A DNA stretch of 64,000 nucleotides from Arthrobacter sp. FB24 (GCF_000196235.1 NC_008541.1:2914001-2978000); one strand, 5' to 3'. Positions 1-10,075 are shown, counted from the first letter of the stretch. Notes: generated by a model not told the origin, from the sequence alone. Numbers and translations are program-made.

Positions 1-240
1 TGGCAGACCGCCCTTGTCTACGCCATTTGCTACTTTGCCTACCTGCAGTTCGAGGCCTACTTCATCTCACCCCGCATCATGCAAAAAGCTGTGGCTGTGC
101 CGGGCGCAGTGGCTGTCATCTCGGTGATCGCCGGAGGCAGCCTCCTCGGCGTCCTCGGCGCCCTCATCGCCATTCCCACCGCTGCCGCGGTCATGCTGCT
201 CGTGAAGGAAATCTTCATCGTCCGCCAGGATAAGCACTAG
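1..240 (+). CDS. AI-2E family transporter, C-terminal fragment
   Basis: The frame is open from the first base of the window and ends at the TAG at 238-240, so only the last 79 residues are present. They contain the family's terminal signature: an aromatic-rich helix, a short PRIM segment (residues about 26-29), then a Gly/Ala-rich helix with LLGVLGALIAIPTAAA and a short charged tail. That ending is typical of the PerM/YdiK AI-2E-type permeases, which are multi-pass inner-membrane proteins. The family name comes from one member; the substrate of most members is unknown. The gene is convergent with the next one, with only 9 bases between the stop codons. Confidence 0.85.
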   Translation, partial: WQTALVYAICYFAYLQFEAYFISPRIMQKAVAVPGAVAVISVIAGGSLLGVLGALIAIPTAAAVMLLVKEIFIVRQDKH

Positions 241-249
241 CCCCGGGGC

Positions 250-1050
250 TTACGGCGTTGCCGAGGCGACGGGCCCGCTCCATTCCTGTGGCAGGCCGTC
301 GGGGCCAGCGCCCCGCACCGTGACCTCGTCCACGATTTCGTTGAGCACCCGGGAGGCGTACTTCTCCCCCACCCACAGGTGCTTGGCGCCGTCGACACCC
401 ACAACCTCCGCCTGCGGCACCAGGCTGAAGCGCTCTGCGGCGGCCGCCGGCTGGAGGTAGTCGTCATGTTCGGGGACCAGCACTTTCATGGGCTTGCCGG
501 AGGCGGCCCATTCCTGCAGGTGCGCGTCTGTAGCACGGTGCAGCGGGGGTGAAAGCAGCACGGCGCCTTCCACCAGTGATGCCACGGGATCCGTTGCGCC
601 GTACATGAGGGCCAGCTCCGTTCCGAACGACCAGCCCACCAGCCAGCGGTTGGGCAGATCCCTGGAAGCTGCGAACCGCACGGCCGCCTCGACGTCGAGC
701 CGTTCACCGATGCCTTCCTCGAACCGGCCCTCGCTAGTGCCGCGGGGCGAACTGGTCCCCCTGGTATTGAACCTGAGGACAGCGACGCCGGCGAGTGCCG
801 GCAGCCGGTAGGAGGCCTTGCGATAAACGTGCGAGTCCATGAAGCCGCCATGGGTGGGCAGGGGATGCAGTGTGATCAGCGTGGCACTGATCCCGCCCGA
901 TTCGGGGACAGCCAGCTCGCCAACGAGGACGTGACCATCCTCGGTACGTAGTTCGATGTTTTCCCGGCGGGCCGGGAGGACGGTTGAAGCCCGGATGGCG
1001 GTTGCTTCGGAGGGCTGGCTGAATACGAACGACGCCGGGTCAAAAGTCAT
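250..1050 (-). CDS. alpha/beta hydrolase
   Basis: A 266-residue soluble alpha/beta hydrolase. The nucleophile elbow is GWSFG with Ser141, preceded by an HPLPTHGG segment near residue 62 (oxyanion-hole region) and an RFNTRG stretch near 93. A late GAKHLW motif supplies the likely catalytic His. No signal peptide is seen. The ATG at 1050 (MTFDPASF) was chosen because the residues upstream in the open frame are low-complexity and overlap the next gene. Related proteins are annotated as dienelactone-hydrolase-like or generic hydrolases; the substrate cannot be read from sequence. The 3' neighbour is convergent and the 5' neighbour is co-directional with an 10-base gap, so the two may be cotranscribed. 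Confidence 0.85.
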   Translation of the reverse strand: MTFDPASFVFSQPSEATAIRASTVLPARRENIELRTEDGHVLVGELAVPESGGISATLITLHPLPTHGGFMDSHVYRKASYRLPALAGVAVLRFNTRGTSSPRGTSEGRFEEGIGERLDVEAAVRFAASRDLPNRWLVGWSFGTELALMYGATDPVASLVEGAVLLSPPLHRATDAHLQEWAASGKPMKVLVPEHDDYLQPAAAAERFSLVPQAEVVGVDGAKHLWVGEKYASRVLNEIVDEVTVRGAGPDGLPQEWSGPVASATP

Positions 1051-1060
1051 GACTAACAGC

Positions 1061-1405
1061 TTAGCGATAGCGGTACGTGCGTGACGTCCAGCAGTTCGAG
1101 TGCCAGTGCCTGCGCTCCGCAAGCCCCGCGGCCGCGCCGAAGAGGTGGTCCTCCGCCCAGACCACCAGGTGCTCCACGCCGGGAAGGACTGCAGTCGAGC
1201 AACCCGGACAGATGTAGGCTTTCTCGGCCCGTTTGGCCGTCATGGTGCGGACCATCCACTCGCCGTCGGGGGCACTTTCCCGCCGCGCGATCCCCGACCG
1301 GGCGCGCTCAAGGTCAAGCTCCGGCACGGGACCCGCGGCGTGCTTGCGGCTGGTCTGTCCCAGCTTTCCGGAGGCGGCACGGCGGGGGCGGTTGGAACGG
1401 GGCAT
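1061..1405 (-). CDS. conserved actinobacterial small protein (often annotated ATP/GTP-binding), zinc-ribbon-like
   Basis: A 114-residue protein with a basic N-terminus ([10 protein letters not shown]) and a compact C-terminal half holding CPGC, then an H in PGVEHLV, then RRHWHSNCW. These Cys/His positions look like a small metal-binding knuckle (my inference). The pattern is a recurrent actinobacterial family usually labelled hypothetical or ATP/GTP-binding without experimental support. The gene is divergent from nucS, and the space between them is only about 90 bases. No membrane segment or signal peptide is visible. The ATG at 1405 is preferred over one 21 bases upstream because the family begins MPRSNRPRR. 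Confidence 0.7.
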   Translation of the reverse strand: MPRSNRPRRAASGKLGQTSRKHAAGPVPELDLERARSGIARRESAPDGEWMVRTMTAKRAEKAYICPGCSTAVLPGVEHLVVWAEDHLFGAAAGLAERRHWHSNCWTSRTYRYR

Positions 1406-1434
1406 GCTTCCATTCTGCCCCAGCACACGACCGG

Positions 1435-1467
1435 CGCTGTCGCTGCGCTGTCGCTGCGCTGTCGCTG
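1435..1467. repeat. three perfect tandem copies of an 11-bp unit upstream of nucS
   Basis: The unit cgctgtcgctg occurs three times without a mismatch at 1435-1445, 1446-1456 and 1457-1467, followed by a partial copy. It lies about 30 bases before the nucS start codon, between two divergent genes. Confidence 0.9.
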
Positions 1468-1496
1468 CGCGGCGCCCAGAAGGTAGTGTTTACCGG

Positions 1497-2192
1497 GTGC
1501 GTTTAGTCATAGCCCGTTGTTCTGTTGATTATGTCGGCCGCCTCAAGGCCCATCTGCCTCTTGCCACCAGGCTTCTGCTGGTCAAGGCGGACGGGTCCGT
1601 GCTGGTGCACTCCGACGGCGGCTCCTACAAGCCGCTGAACTGGATGAGCCCTCCGGCCAGCCTTCGGGTCTCCACTCCCGACGAAGTGGACCTGGAGCTC
1701 GGCGTCACTGAACAGTGGACGGTCCAGTCCGCGAAGACCGACGACCGGCTCATCATCAACATCCACGAGCAGCTGCACGATACCTCCCACGAGCTGGGCC
1801 AGGATCCGGGCCTCATAAAGGACGGCGTCGAGGCTGACCTGCAGCGGCTGCTGGCTGACCAGATCGAGCGCCTCGGCACCGGATTTTCCCTGATCCGGCG
1901 CGAGTACTTCACCGCCATTGGTCCCGTGGACATCCTCGCCAGGGACGCCGACGGCGCCACGGTGGCCATTGAACTCAAAAGGCGCGGCGACATCGACGGC
2001 GTCGAACAGCTGACCCGCTACCTTGAGCTCCTCAACAGGGATCCGCTGCTGGCACCGGTCCGCGGCATCTTCGCCGCGCAGCAGATCAAGCCGCAGGCCA
2101 AGGTGCTGGCCAACGACCGCGGCATCGACTGCGTCACCCTGGACTACGACGCCATGCGCGGCGTGGACGACAGCGAATCACGCCTCTTCTAA
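1497..2192 (+). CDS. nucS: endonuclease NucS (EndoMS), mismatch-specific
   Basis: A 231-residue homologue of NucS/EndoMS, the nuclease that cuts both strands at mismatches and replaces MutS/MutL in actinobacteria. The N-terminal DNA-binding half begins [15 protein letters not shown]. The C-terminal restriction-like nuclease core carries GPVDILARD with Asp145, then IELKRRGD with Glu159 and Lys161. The protein ends in SRLF, which resembles the C-terminal motif by which NucS proteins bind the sliding clamp. GTG at 1497 is chosen because family members start at this point. The frame stays open upstream, but those residues are repeat-derived. In this organism it is expected to be the main mismatch-repair enzyme; no mutS or mutL is in the window. 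Confidence 0.95.
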   Translation: MRLVIARCSVDYVGRLKAHLPLATRLLLVKADGSVLVHSDGGSYKPLNWMSPPASLRVSTPDEVDLELGVTEQWTVQSAKTDDRLIINIHEQLHDTSHELGQDPGLIKDGVEADLQRLLADQIERLGTGFSLIRREYFTAIGPVDILARDADGATVAIELKRRGDIDGVEQLTRYLELLNRDPLLAPVRGIFAAQQIKPQAKVLANDRGIDCVTLDYDAMRGVDDSESRLF

Positions 2193-2487
2193 TAGGCGGC
2201 CGGTCATTCGCCCGGTGCTCTGTCATAACGAAGCGGTTCACAAGGACTTTACGCAAAATTTATCGAATTCCCTCTTTTGCCCGTTGACCTGACGCAACCC
2301 ACGTGAAATTCTTATATAAGTCTTTGTGTAGGTGTTTTTCATGCTCGCAAGACATGTTGCGAGCGCGAAGCTTCGTCAGCTAGTGTCCGGTACCACCGGG
2401 CGGCAAGCCAGGATTCTTCTCGCGGAGTGACCAAGTACGGCACGAAGTGTGCCGCACTTAAGCAAGTTCCATAATGAGGAGAAATAA
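2193..2487 (+). promoter_or_regulatory. promoter region and long 5' leader of the cold-shock gene
   Basis: The 295 bases between nucS and csp contain no gene. A TTGACC hexamer at 2284-2289, overlapped by CTGACG at 2289-2294, precedes an AT-rich TATATA at 2313-2318. The second pairing gives an 18-base spacer. If transcription starts near 2325, the mRNA leader is about 160 nt, as expected for cold-shock genes controlled by leader folding. A strong AGGAG Shine-Dalgarno sits just before the ATG at 2488. The boxes are read by eye and the spacing of the first is poor. Confidence 0.45.
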
Positions 2488-2691
2488 ATGGCACAGGGAA
2501 CCGTCAAGTGGTTCAACGCTGAAAAGGGCTTCGGCTTCATTACCCCGGACGACTCCGATGGTGATGTCTTTGTTCACTACTCTGAGATCCAGACCGGCGG
2601 ATTCAAGACCCTCGACGAGAACCAGCGCGTTCAGTTCGAGATCGGTCAGGGCGCCAAGGGCCCCCAGGCTACCGGCGTAACTCTGGTCTAG
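2488..2691 (+). CDS. cspA: cold-shock protein (CspA family)
   Basis: A 67-residue single OB-fold protein with both RNA-binding motifs intact: KGFGFI (RNP1, residues about 13-18) and DVFVHY (RNP2, about 26-31). It starts with the family-typical [14 protein letters not shown]. The length matches standard actinobacterial Csp. It binds single-stranded RNA and DNA as an RNA chaperone in the cytoplasm. It is a single-gene transcript, bounded by its own long leader and a strong terminator. The window does not show whether it is cold-induced or constitutive; the leader length suggests post-transcriptional control. Confidence 0.97.
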   Translation: MAQGTVKWFNAEKGFGFITPDDSDGDVFVHYSEIQTGGFKTLDENQRVQFEIGQGAKGPQATGVTLV

Positions 2692-2733
2692 TCCCTCGTC
2701 GGATTGCCGCCTGTCGGCGGCTTCCTGCGAATC

Positions 2734-2770
2734 AATGATCCCCGGCATTAGTGCCGGGGATCATTTTTTT
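2734..2770 (+). terminator. intrinsic terminator of csp
   Basis: A perfect 14-bp stem (2734-2747 with 2752-2765) and a 4-base loop ttag are followed by a run of seven T at 2764-2770. This is the clearest classical Rho-independent terminator in the window. Confidence 0.95.
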
Positions 2771-2869
2771 GGGAATTTTCCATTGGCCGTTCGACGCATT
2801 GTTGCTTGTCACAAATGTTTTCGGAATCTGAAATCATGATGCCCGGAAATTTCAACGGGCGTTACGGAA

Positions 2870-5503
2870 TTAGCTGACCATTGTCCTCAGCAGCCGGGCG
2901 CTCTGGCGGACCGATAGACCCGGCAGATAGGCGCGGCTCAGGGCCCGGCCAATCGCCGGCAGTTGGAGGGGGTCCTGGTAGTAGAGGTAGAGCGTGCGGT
3001 AATCAGGCTTGAACCGGGATTTGAAGGTGGCCAGGGAGCGGAATCCGTACACCGGTTCGAGTGCCCGCCCCACCACATCAAGGATCGCCGTGAGGGCCTC
3101 GGGCTCCCGCGCCCTCCCCCGGTCCGGTTCCTGGTCCTTGTCACGGCCGGTGTCCTGGTCCGAATCCCGTGGTGCGTCGGACACTGCCGCTTCCTCCGGC
3201 TCCTTAGCCAGGGGCGAGCCGGAGAGGGAAATAACTTCCACCGAATTCCGCAGCTCCAGTACTGCGGAGGCAATCAGGAACTCCATAACTCCGGGGAATC
3301 CGTCCTCCCGCCGGCGCATGAAATCGAGCGTCCAGCTGACCACCCGTCCCTCCTCATATACCGGCAGCCAGCTGGTCACGCCATGCACCAGGCCGTCAGG
3401 GTCGACTGCGACGCAGCACAGCACGTCGTCGTCCATCAGTTCGTCCATGCCGCCGAGCGTAAATCCCATCTCCGGAACGGATTTCTGCGCAGCCCATTCC
3501 TCGGATACCTCGAGGAGCTGGGCGCGCAGCGCGGCGGGGAACCCGCTGTAGCGTCCCCAGACGGCCGTCACGCCGGTCTTTCGGGCACGGTTCAGTGCAG
3601 TGCGGACGTTTTGCCATTCCTTGCCTTTGAATTCGAGTTCCCTGACAGCGAGCCGCGTCTCCTGCGCGACGGCCACCCTGCTGAACGCACGGGAGTGCAG
3701 CATGGGCCACAGCTCGTCGGTGCAGGAATAGAAACATGGCACCAACGCATGCTCGGCGCAGTACTGCATGAATCCGGCAGCGGCTTCCTCCCGCAGCGCC
3801 GGGTCTCCGAAGGGACCGCCCAGCGTGAGGGCAACACTGCCATGCTGCTGGTAGGCCACCCCGGCATCCCCGGCCGGTGTGAACCAGTACTTGTTCGGTT
3901 CCCACAGCGCCATCCAGGAAAGTGAGTCGCCGCCGCGGCGCACCAGCCGGCGGGCCACATCCCTCTCCACGACACCAGCGCCGGCGCCGTGGTGCCGCCC
4001 CAGCAACACCATCCACACGCCTACGAGTGCCACCGCCCAGAACGCGATGCCGGAATAGGCAAACAGGAAAGCCTCCACAGATTGCCTGTCCTGGAAAATG
4101 CGGTTGTAGAGACTGGGGATGGGAACCGGAAGGTATTGGCGAGCCAGCTCGGCCGCGAGCCCGGACAGTCCGCCGTCGCGCTCCATTCCGCCGGCACCCA
4201 GCCATGCGATGGTGTAGGTACCGGCAAGTGCAAGCCACGTTGCTGCCAGCACCCGGGTCAGGGTACGCCGTCCCCTTGCCGAAGTTTCCACACGGAACTG
4301 GCGCCGGTTGATCCACAGCAGCAGGATGAGGAGCAACGGGACAGCCACGAGCGGGAGCACGTGGACGAATCCTGAGCCCATCACGGCCGTGTGCGGCCGT
4401 GACGGGTAGTGGGGTATCCGGGCAAACAGCGTGAGGTACACGGCAGACAAGGCCGTGACGGCCAGCTGGACCCCGATGGTGATCCGCCAGGCAAGCCTGC
4501 GGCCACGCCGCAGGCCGTCCGCGCAGATCAGCAGGAGCAGTACCGGCACTACGGCCAGTGCAAGGCCCAGCGGTCCGGCGAACCCCGTCCGCCCGATTTC
4601 CAGGCAGCTCACGTCAACAGTGCCGCCGCAGTTCTGCTCAAGCTGGCTCAGGGTGGGCAACGGGTTGAGGACCACGTCCCGCAGCAGCGCCAGCGGCCCG
4701 GTGGGACTGCGGACGGCGGCGGTCAGGATGGGGCCGACGGCGAAGATCCCCACGATCAGGGCCAGCAGGTTGCGCGTCTCGCGGCCGGTGGAGCGGTGCC
4801 GGTGTAGGGTCCCCTGGTCGCTCTGGATCCACCACCCGGCAGCAAGCCCCGCCAGGGCACCCAGGAAACCGACGACCGTCTCCGGATGCCCCACATAGAG
4901 GACGAGCAGCAGCGACGCTGACACGATGCCCGTACGCAGTCGCCGCTGCCACAGGGTGGGCGCTAGGCCGCTGGCCCCCAGCACGGCAGCCAGGACCGCA
5001 GCGTAGGGGCCAATGAGCCGGGCATCCACCATCAGGCCAAGCCATCCGTCCCCGGCGAAGCGGGCGAGCTGGGTGACCAGCAGAAACAGTGAGACGGCCG
5101 CGAACTGCCCGCCGAAGAAGAACGCCGCGGTCCGCAATGTGCCCAGCCGGCGCTCGGCCAGGCCCAGGAACAGCAGGATCATTGTTGCGGCGGTGAGGTA
5201 CGCGGCGGGGTTCGTGGCAAAGAAGAGCGATGTAAACATGGACCACCAGCGGCCGTCCTTCAGGGCGGCCGCGTGCACCGAGGCCACGTCAAGAAGTGCC
5301 TCCGGAGGCCCGGACAGGAAGCTGTTGGTCGCCGCGCCGGCGCCAAGGAACAGGCCAAGGACGGCCAAGGTAAACGGCACGGCCTTGAAGTGCTCCTGCA
5401 TGCGGCGCAGGGCCCGAAGCGCAACGTCAGACCACCTGACGCCGCCGTCCGGCACGGAGCCCTTCCTGACGATCACCTGAGTAGAGTTCCCTTGCCCGTT
5501 CAT
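2870..5503 (-). CDS. rhomboid-like membrane domain fused to DUF2156 (MprF-type aminoacyl-PG synthase domain)
   Basis: An 877-residue membrane protein. Residues about 40-230 look like a rhomboid domain: GRWWSMFTSLF near 84 (the loop motif of rhomboids), GASG at 176-179 with Ser178, and His206 followed by a small-residue-rich helix. More membrane helices run to about residue 530. The C-terminal 330 residues are the DUF2156/MprF synthase domain (WMALWEPNKYWF, then SFLIASAVLELRN-like and FKSRFKPDY segments). That domain transfers an amino acid from tRNA to phosphatidylglycerol in MprF and LysX; here the amino acid is unknown. An Asp/Arg-rich insert lies near residue 780. The ATG at 5503 overlaps the previous stop as ATGA. 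It is the last gene of the run that begins with the ATP synthase genes. Confidence 0.8.
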   Translation of the reverse strand: MNGQGNSTQVIVRKGSVPDGGVRWSDVALRALRRMQEHFKAVPFTLAVLGLFLGAGAATNSFLSGPPEALLDVASVHAAALKDGRWWSMFTSLFFATNPAAYLTAATMILLFLGLAERRLGTLRTAAFFFGGQFAAVSLFLLVTQLARFAGDGWLGLMVDARLIGPYAAVLAAVLGASGLAPTLWQRRLRTGIVSASLLLVLYVGHPETVVGFLGALAGLAAGWWIQSDQGTLHRHRSTGRETRNLLALIVGIFAVGPILTAAVRSPTGPLALLRDVVLNPLPTLSQLEQNCGGTVDVSCLEIGRTGFAGPLGLALAVVPVLLLLICADGLRRGRRLAWRITIGVQLAVTALSAVYLTLFARIPHYPSRPHTAVMGSGFVHVLPLVAVPLLLILLLWINRRQFRVETSARGRRTLTRVLAATWLALAGTYTIAWLGAGGMERDGGLSGLAAELARQYLPVPIPSLYNRIFQDRQSVEAFLFAYSGIAFWAVALVGVWMVLLGRHHGAGAGVVERDVARRLVRRGGDSLSWMALWEPNKYWFTPAGDAGVAYQQHGSVALTLGGPFGDPALREEAAAGFMQYCAEHALVPCFYSCTDELWPMLHSRAFSRVAVAQETRLAVRELEFKGKEWQNVRTALNRARKTGVTAVWGRYSGFPAALRAQLLEVSEEWAAQKSVPEMGFTLGGMDELMDDDVLCCVAVDPDGLVHGVTSWLPVYEEGRVVSWTLDFMRRREDGFPGVMEFLIASAVLELRNSVEVISLSGSPLAKEPEEAAVSDAPRDSDQDTGRDKDQEPDRGRAREPEALTAILDVVGRALEPVYGFRSLATFKSRFKPDYRTLYLYYQDPLQLPAIGRALSRAYLPGLSVRQSARLLRTMVS

Positions 5504-6846
5504 GGCGCGATTCCCCACCGTGGTGCCAGGAAATCCAGGGCGGCCGGGAGTGCCTTGGATGCCGCCTCCCAGGAATGTCCGGTATTGGCAACCGGGTCGG
5601 CCTGAACGGCGAAGCCTGCCCGCCGGGCCGCTGCGGACAGCTCATCCATGTAGGCGAGGAATTCCGGGTCCCTTGCTCCGGCGCCGAAATATATGGCGTG
5701 ACCCTCAAACCGTGTTCTAGCCATGATGTTCAAGGGAGTCTGCTCATCAAAGGCTGCAACATCGCCGCCGAACGACGCGTCAATGGTCTTCTGCCGCTCC
5801 TTCGCCAGTGCCGGCTCCCGTTCGCTCGAGAACGCAAGGACCGAGGCGTAAGTGCCGGGATGGCGGGTTCCCATCTGCAATGCGCAGGTGGCACCAAAGG
5901 AAAATCCGCCCGCAGCCCACTGCCGGTGGTCCGCGGAAACGTCCAGGGTCTGCTTGATCCAGCGAGGTACATCCCGCGCAAGAAACGTATCAGCCTTGGC
6001 TATGCGGCTATCCATGCAGAGAGTATTGGCCGACGCTGTTCCGTTGGGATCCACCACCACGACAACCGGGGCCACGCCGTCGTGGTCCGCTGCGAAGCGG
6101 TCCATCCGGCTGCGCAGCGCCCCGCCTGTGAGCCAATCGGCCGGCCCTCCGGGCTGTCCTGAAAAAAGAACAAGGACGGGAAGCGCCGGGCGGGGCACAG
6201 CCTGGTAGGCGGGCGGCAGGTAGACATATGCCTCACGGCTGCTGAAACCCGAATCAGTGCCCGGGATTTGCGCCTTCCGCACAACGCCGTCGGCAGGCAT
6301 TCCCTCCGGCGGCCGCCAGGCTGCCAGGGCCGTAGGGGCGGCGGCCGCGGGCTGGCGTTCCAAACCGGCTTCCAGCGGCTGGATCCTGGCTACGGCGGTG
6401 CCCATCACATCACTCACCGTATGGTTGAGGCCGAAATAGGCGTTGATCTGGACGGCACCGAGCAGGAGGACTCCCAGGATCGACGCCACGGCGGCGGCCC
6501 TCCCCCGCCAGGTGTGCACGCCGGCCGGCGGGGAAGGTCCCTCCGCCGGAGAGGAGCGTCGAAGCTTCCACAGCCGGAGCACCCCTAGGAAGAGGGCGAA
6601 GACCATTGCCACAAACCACGCGAGTACTTCGCGCGGGAGACTCTCGGGCAGGGCCGAAAAAGTGTAAATCAGCAGCCAGTGCAAGGCGGCCACAACGCCG
6701 GCCGCCAGCAGGAGGGCAGCGCCGGCGCTCAGGGGCCAGCGGCGTCCGCGTGCCCACAGCAGCCAGCCAAAGCCGGCGGCACCGGCGGCCCAGGCAACCC
6801 ACAGCACAGGTCCGTCGGTTAGATGGACATCAGCGACGAGATCCAC
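5500..6846 (-). CDS. membrane-anchored esterase-like alpha/beta hydrolase
   Basis: About 448 residues. Four hydrophobic helices occupy roughly the first 160 residues, then an extracytoplasmic esterase D/antigen-85-like hydrolase domain follows. It contains VLVLFSGQPGG (oxyanion-hole region), VVVVDPNG, the nucleophile elbow GGFSFGA and a late NTGHSWE catalytic His. This layout is common in actinobacterial cell-envelope esterases; whether it acts on mycolyl-like or other lipids is not known. The GTG at 6846 was chosen because it starts 5 bases after the DUF2550 stop; an ATG at 6897 would overlap that gene by 46 bases. Its stop overlaps the start of the rhomboid/DUF2156 gene (ATGA), so translation is probably coupled. 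Confidence 0.75.
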   Translation of the reverse strand: MDLVADVHLTDGPVLWVAWAAGAAGFGWLLWARGRRWPLSAGAALLLAAGVVAALHWLLIYTFSALPESLPREVLAWFVAMVFALFLGVLRLWKLRRSSPAEGPSPPAGVHTWRGRAAAVASILGVLLLGAVQINAYFGLNHTVSDVMGTAVARIQPLEAGLERQPAAAAPTALAAWRPPEGMPADGVVRKAQIPGTDSGFSSREAYVYLPPAYQAVPRPALPVLVLFSGQPGGPADWLTGGALRSRMDRFAADHDGVAPVVVVVDPNGTASANTLCMDSRIAKADTFLARDVPRWIKQTLDVSADHRQWAAGGFSFGATCALQMGTRHPGTYASVLAFSSEREPALAKERQKTIDASFGGDVAAFDEQTPLNIMARTRFEGHAIYFGAGARDPEFLAYMDELSAAARRAGFAVQADPVANTGHSWEAASKALPAALDFLAPRWGIAP

Positions 6847-6851
6847 CGGCG

Positions 6852-7283
6852 TTAGCGCCAGGTGCCCACACCGATGACCGGCCCGGCTTCCAGCCACGAG
6901 GACAGTCCTGTGTAGGCGTCGAACTTCATGGCCAGCAGGACGTCCTGGCCTTCGTAGTGAAGTTCCACGATGACTGAGTCAGGCTGGACCTTCACGAGTT
7001 CCGCTTCGGTGGGCTGGCGGCGTCCCACGAGTTCCAGTGAACTGCGCCGGAACGTGTATTTGGGGCGGACGCTGAGCGAGAGCAGCTTGAACCACTCAAG
7101 GTCGTTGTCCTGATAACGACAAACCCCCATCTGCCAGCCCTTTCCGGCCGTGCAAATGGAGGCGTCCACTGTGCCCAGGGCACGCCGCAGGTTAAAGCGG
7201 CGTACCCCGGACAGGCACAGTGCAAAAATCAGCAACGCAAGGACAGTTGCCAATGCGATGAACGGAAAACCAGGATCGTTCAT
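6852..7283 (-). CDS. DUF2550 family membrane protein
   Basis: A 143-residue protein with one N-terminal membrane helix (residues about 6-26) and a soluble domain of mixed strand character (GKGWQMGVCRYQ, EWFKLLSLSVRPKY). This matches DUF2550, an actinobacterial family usually placed directly after atpC; its function is unknown. ATG at 7283 (MNDPGFPFIAL) is used because it places the membrane helix at the N-terminus and leaves a 10-base gap after atpC. A longer frame to 7391 would run inside atpC. The conserved position suggests a role tied to the ATP synthase or membrane energetics, but that is guilt by association only. Confidence 0.85.
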   Translation of the reverse strand: MNDPGFPFIALATVLALLIFALCLSGVRRFNLRRALGTVDASICTAGKGWQMGVCRYQDNDLEWFKLLSLSVRPKYTFRRSSLELVGRRQPTEAELVKVQPDSVIVELHYEGQDVLLAMKFDAYTGLSSWLEAGPVIGVGTWR

Positions 7284-7293
7284 CAAGGTCGGG

Positions 7294-7578
7294 CTAGCGG
7301 ATCCCCGCAGTAGCTGCTTCACCCATTTGGGCGTTGTCAGCGACAATGACCACCCTGTTGTTGTCGACGGAGAAGAATCCGCCGTCGACAACTACAGCAA
7401 TGCGTTCACCGGAAACCGGCTCAATAGCCAGTTCACCCTCGGCCAGAATCGCCAGCAGGGGCGAGTGGCCGGGCAGGATTCCGATTTCACCATCGCTGGT
7501 GCGGGCCTTGACCATCTTGGCCGCTCCGGACCACACGAAGTGGTCCGCTGCGACAATCTCAACCTCAAGCTCAGCCAT
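7294..7578 (-). CDS. atpC: ATP synthase epsilon subunit
   Basis: A 94-residue AtpC consisting mainly of the N-terminal beta-sandwich (MAELEVEIVAADHFVWSG, EIGILPGHSPLLAIL, GGFFSVDNN). The usual C-terminal helical hairpin is very short or absent: the protein stops about 14 residues after the sandwich. Short epsilon subunits are known from some actinobacteria. Epsilon sits on the F1 central stalk and in other bacteria its helices inhibit ATP hydrolysis, so a truncated hairpin may mean weaker self-inhibition (inference). The start ATG lies 1 base after the atpD stop, so the genes are translationally coupled. Confidence 0.95.
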   Translation of the reverse strand: MAELEVEIVAADHFVWSGAAKMVKARTSDGEIGILPGHSPLLAILAEGELAIEPVSGERIAVVVDGGFFSVDNNRVVIVADNAQMGEAATAGIR

Positions 7579-7579
7579 A

Positions 7580-9067
<1,488 letters not shown>

Positions 9068-9116
9068 TTAAGTTTATCTTTTAGTGCAGGTACAGCTGGA
9101 TCCGGAACCGTGCTGG

Positions 9117-10010
9117 CTAGGACGCGTTCAAAGCGTCGGCACCGGCCACGATTTCGGAAAGCTCCTGCGTAATTTCAGCCTGGCGGGCAGTGTTGCGCAG
9201 ACGCGTGTACTTCTTGATGAGGTCCGTGGCGTTGTCGCCGGCAGACTTCATCGCCCGCTGACGGGCTGCGAGCTCGGAAGCTGCTGCCTGCAACATGGCG
9301 GCGAAGATACGTGATTCGATGTAGCGCGGCAGCAGGGCATCGAGCACCTGCTCCGTTTCCGGCTCGAATTCGTAGAGCGGCAGGAGGTCCGATTCGGACG
9401 CGGCCTGCTCTTCGACGACCTCGAGGGGAAGCAGGCGGATGACCGTCGGTTCCTGCGTCACCATGGACTTGAAGCGGGTGTAGACGACGTGGATCTCGTC
9501 CACGCCTCCCTCTTCGTAGGCGGTGGCAAAATCCTCGAGCAGCGCTGCGCCGATTTCCTGAGCGGTCGCAAACACCGGCGAATCGGTGTTCCCGGTCCAT
9601 ACCTGTGCGTAGGGACGGTTGCGGAAGTCGAAGTACGCCTGGGCCTTGCGGCCGACAACGTATGTCTTGACTTCTTTGCCTTCCTCACGGAGCAGCTCGG
9701 TGAGGCCTTCCGCCTGCTTGAGCACACTTGCCGAGTACGAACCTGCGAGGCCACGGTCCGAAGTGATGACCAGGACGGCGGCGCGGCGGATCTGCTCGGG
9801 CTCGGTGACCAGCGGGTGGTCGATTTCACTCTGGCTTGCGACAGCAGAAACGGCACGCGTGATCGCGTTTGCGTAAGGCAGTGAAGCCGCTACGCGTGCG
9901 CGGGCCTTGCCGATGCGCGAGGTAGCGATCAGTTCCATCGCCTTGAAGATCTTGCGCATCGACGTCGTCGAGCTGATCTTCTGGCGGTAGACCCGAATCT
10001 GGGCTCCCAT
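9117..10010 (-). CDS. atpG: ATP synthase gamma subunit
   Basis: A 297-residue central stalk subunit with both conserved ends: [20 protein letters not shown] at the N-terminus and [17 protein letters not shown] with [16 protein letters not shown] at the C-terminus. These termini form the coiled coil that turns inside the alpha3beta3 ring. The length is typical. Translation starts at ATG 10010 behind a good AAAGGA Shine-Dalgarno. An imperfect 16-bp stem-loop lies in the 76-base gap between atpA and this gene. Confidence 0.98.
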   Translation of the reverse strand: MGAQIRVYRQKISSTTSMRKIFKAMELIATSRIGKARARVAASLPYANAITRAVSAVASQSEIDHPLVTEPEQIRRAAVLVITSDRGLAGSYSASVLKQAEGLTELLREEGKEVKTYVVGRKAQAYFDFRNRPYAQVWTGNTDSPVFATAQEIGAALLEDFATAYEEGGVDEIHVVYTRFKSMVTQEPTVIRLLPLEVVEEQAASESDLLPLYEFEPETEQVLDALLPRYIESRIFAAMLQAAASELAARQRAMKSAGDNATDLIKKYTRLRNTARQAEITQELSEIVAGADALNAS

Positions 10011-10039
10011 ACTTATCCTTTCCTAAGATCCCGGTGGCC

Positions 10040-10075
10040 GGGACTGCCGGAACCCGTCTGGGTCCCGGCAGTCCC
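10040..10075 (-). other. stem-loop in the atpA-atpG intergenic gap
   Basis: Bases 10040-10055 pair with 10060-10075 over 16 positions with one mismatch, loop gtct. The structure lies between two genes of the same operon, 12 bases after the atpA stop and 29 bases before the atpG start. There is no T-run, so it is more likely an mRNA-processing or stability element than a full terminator. Confidence 0.7.
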
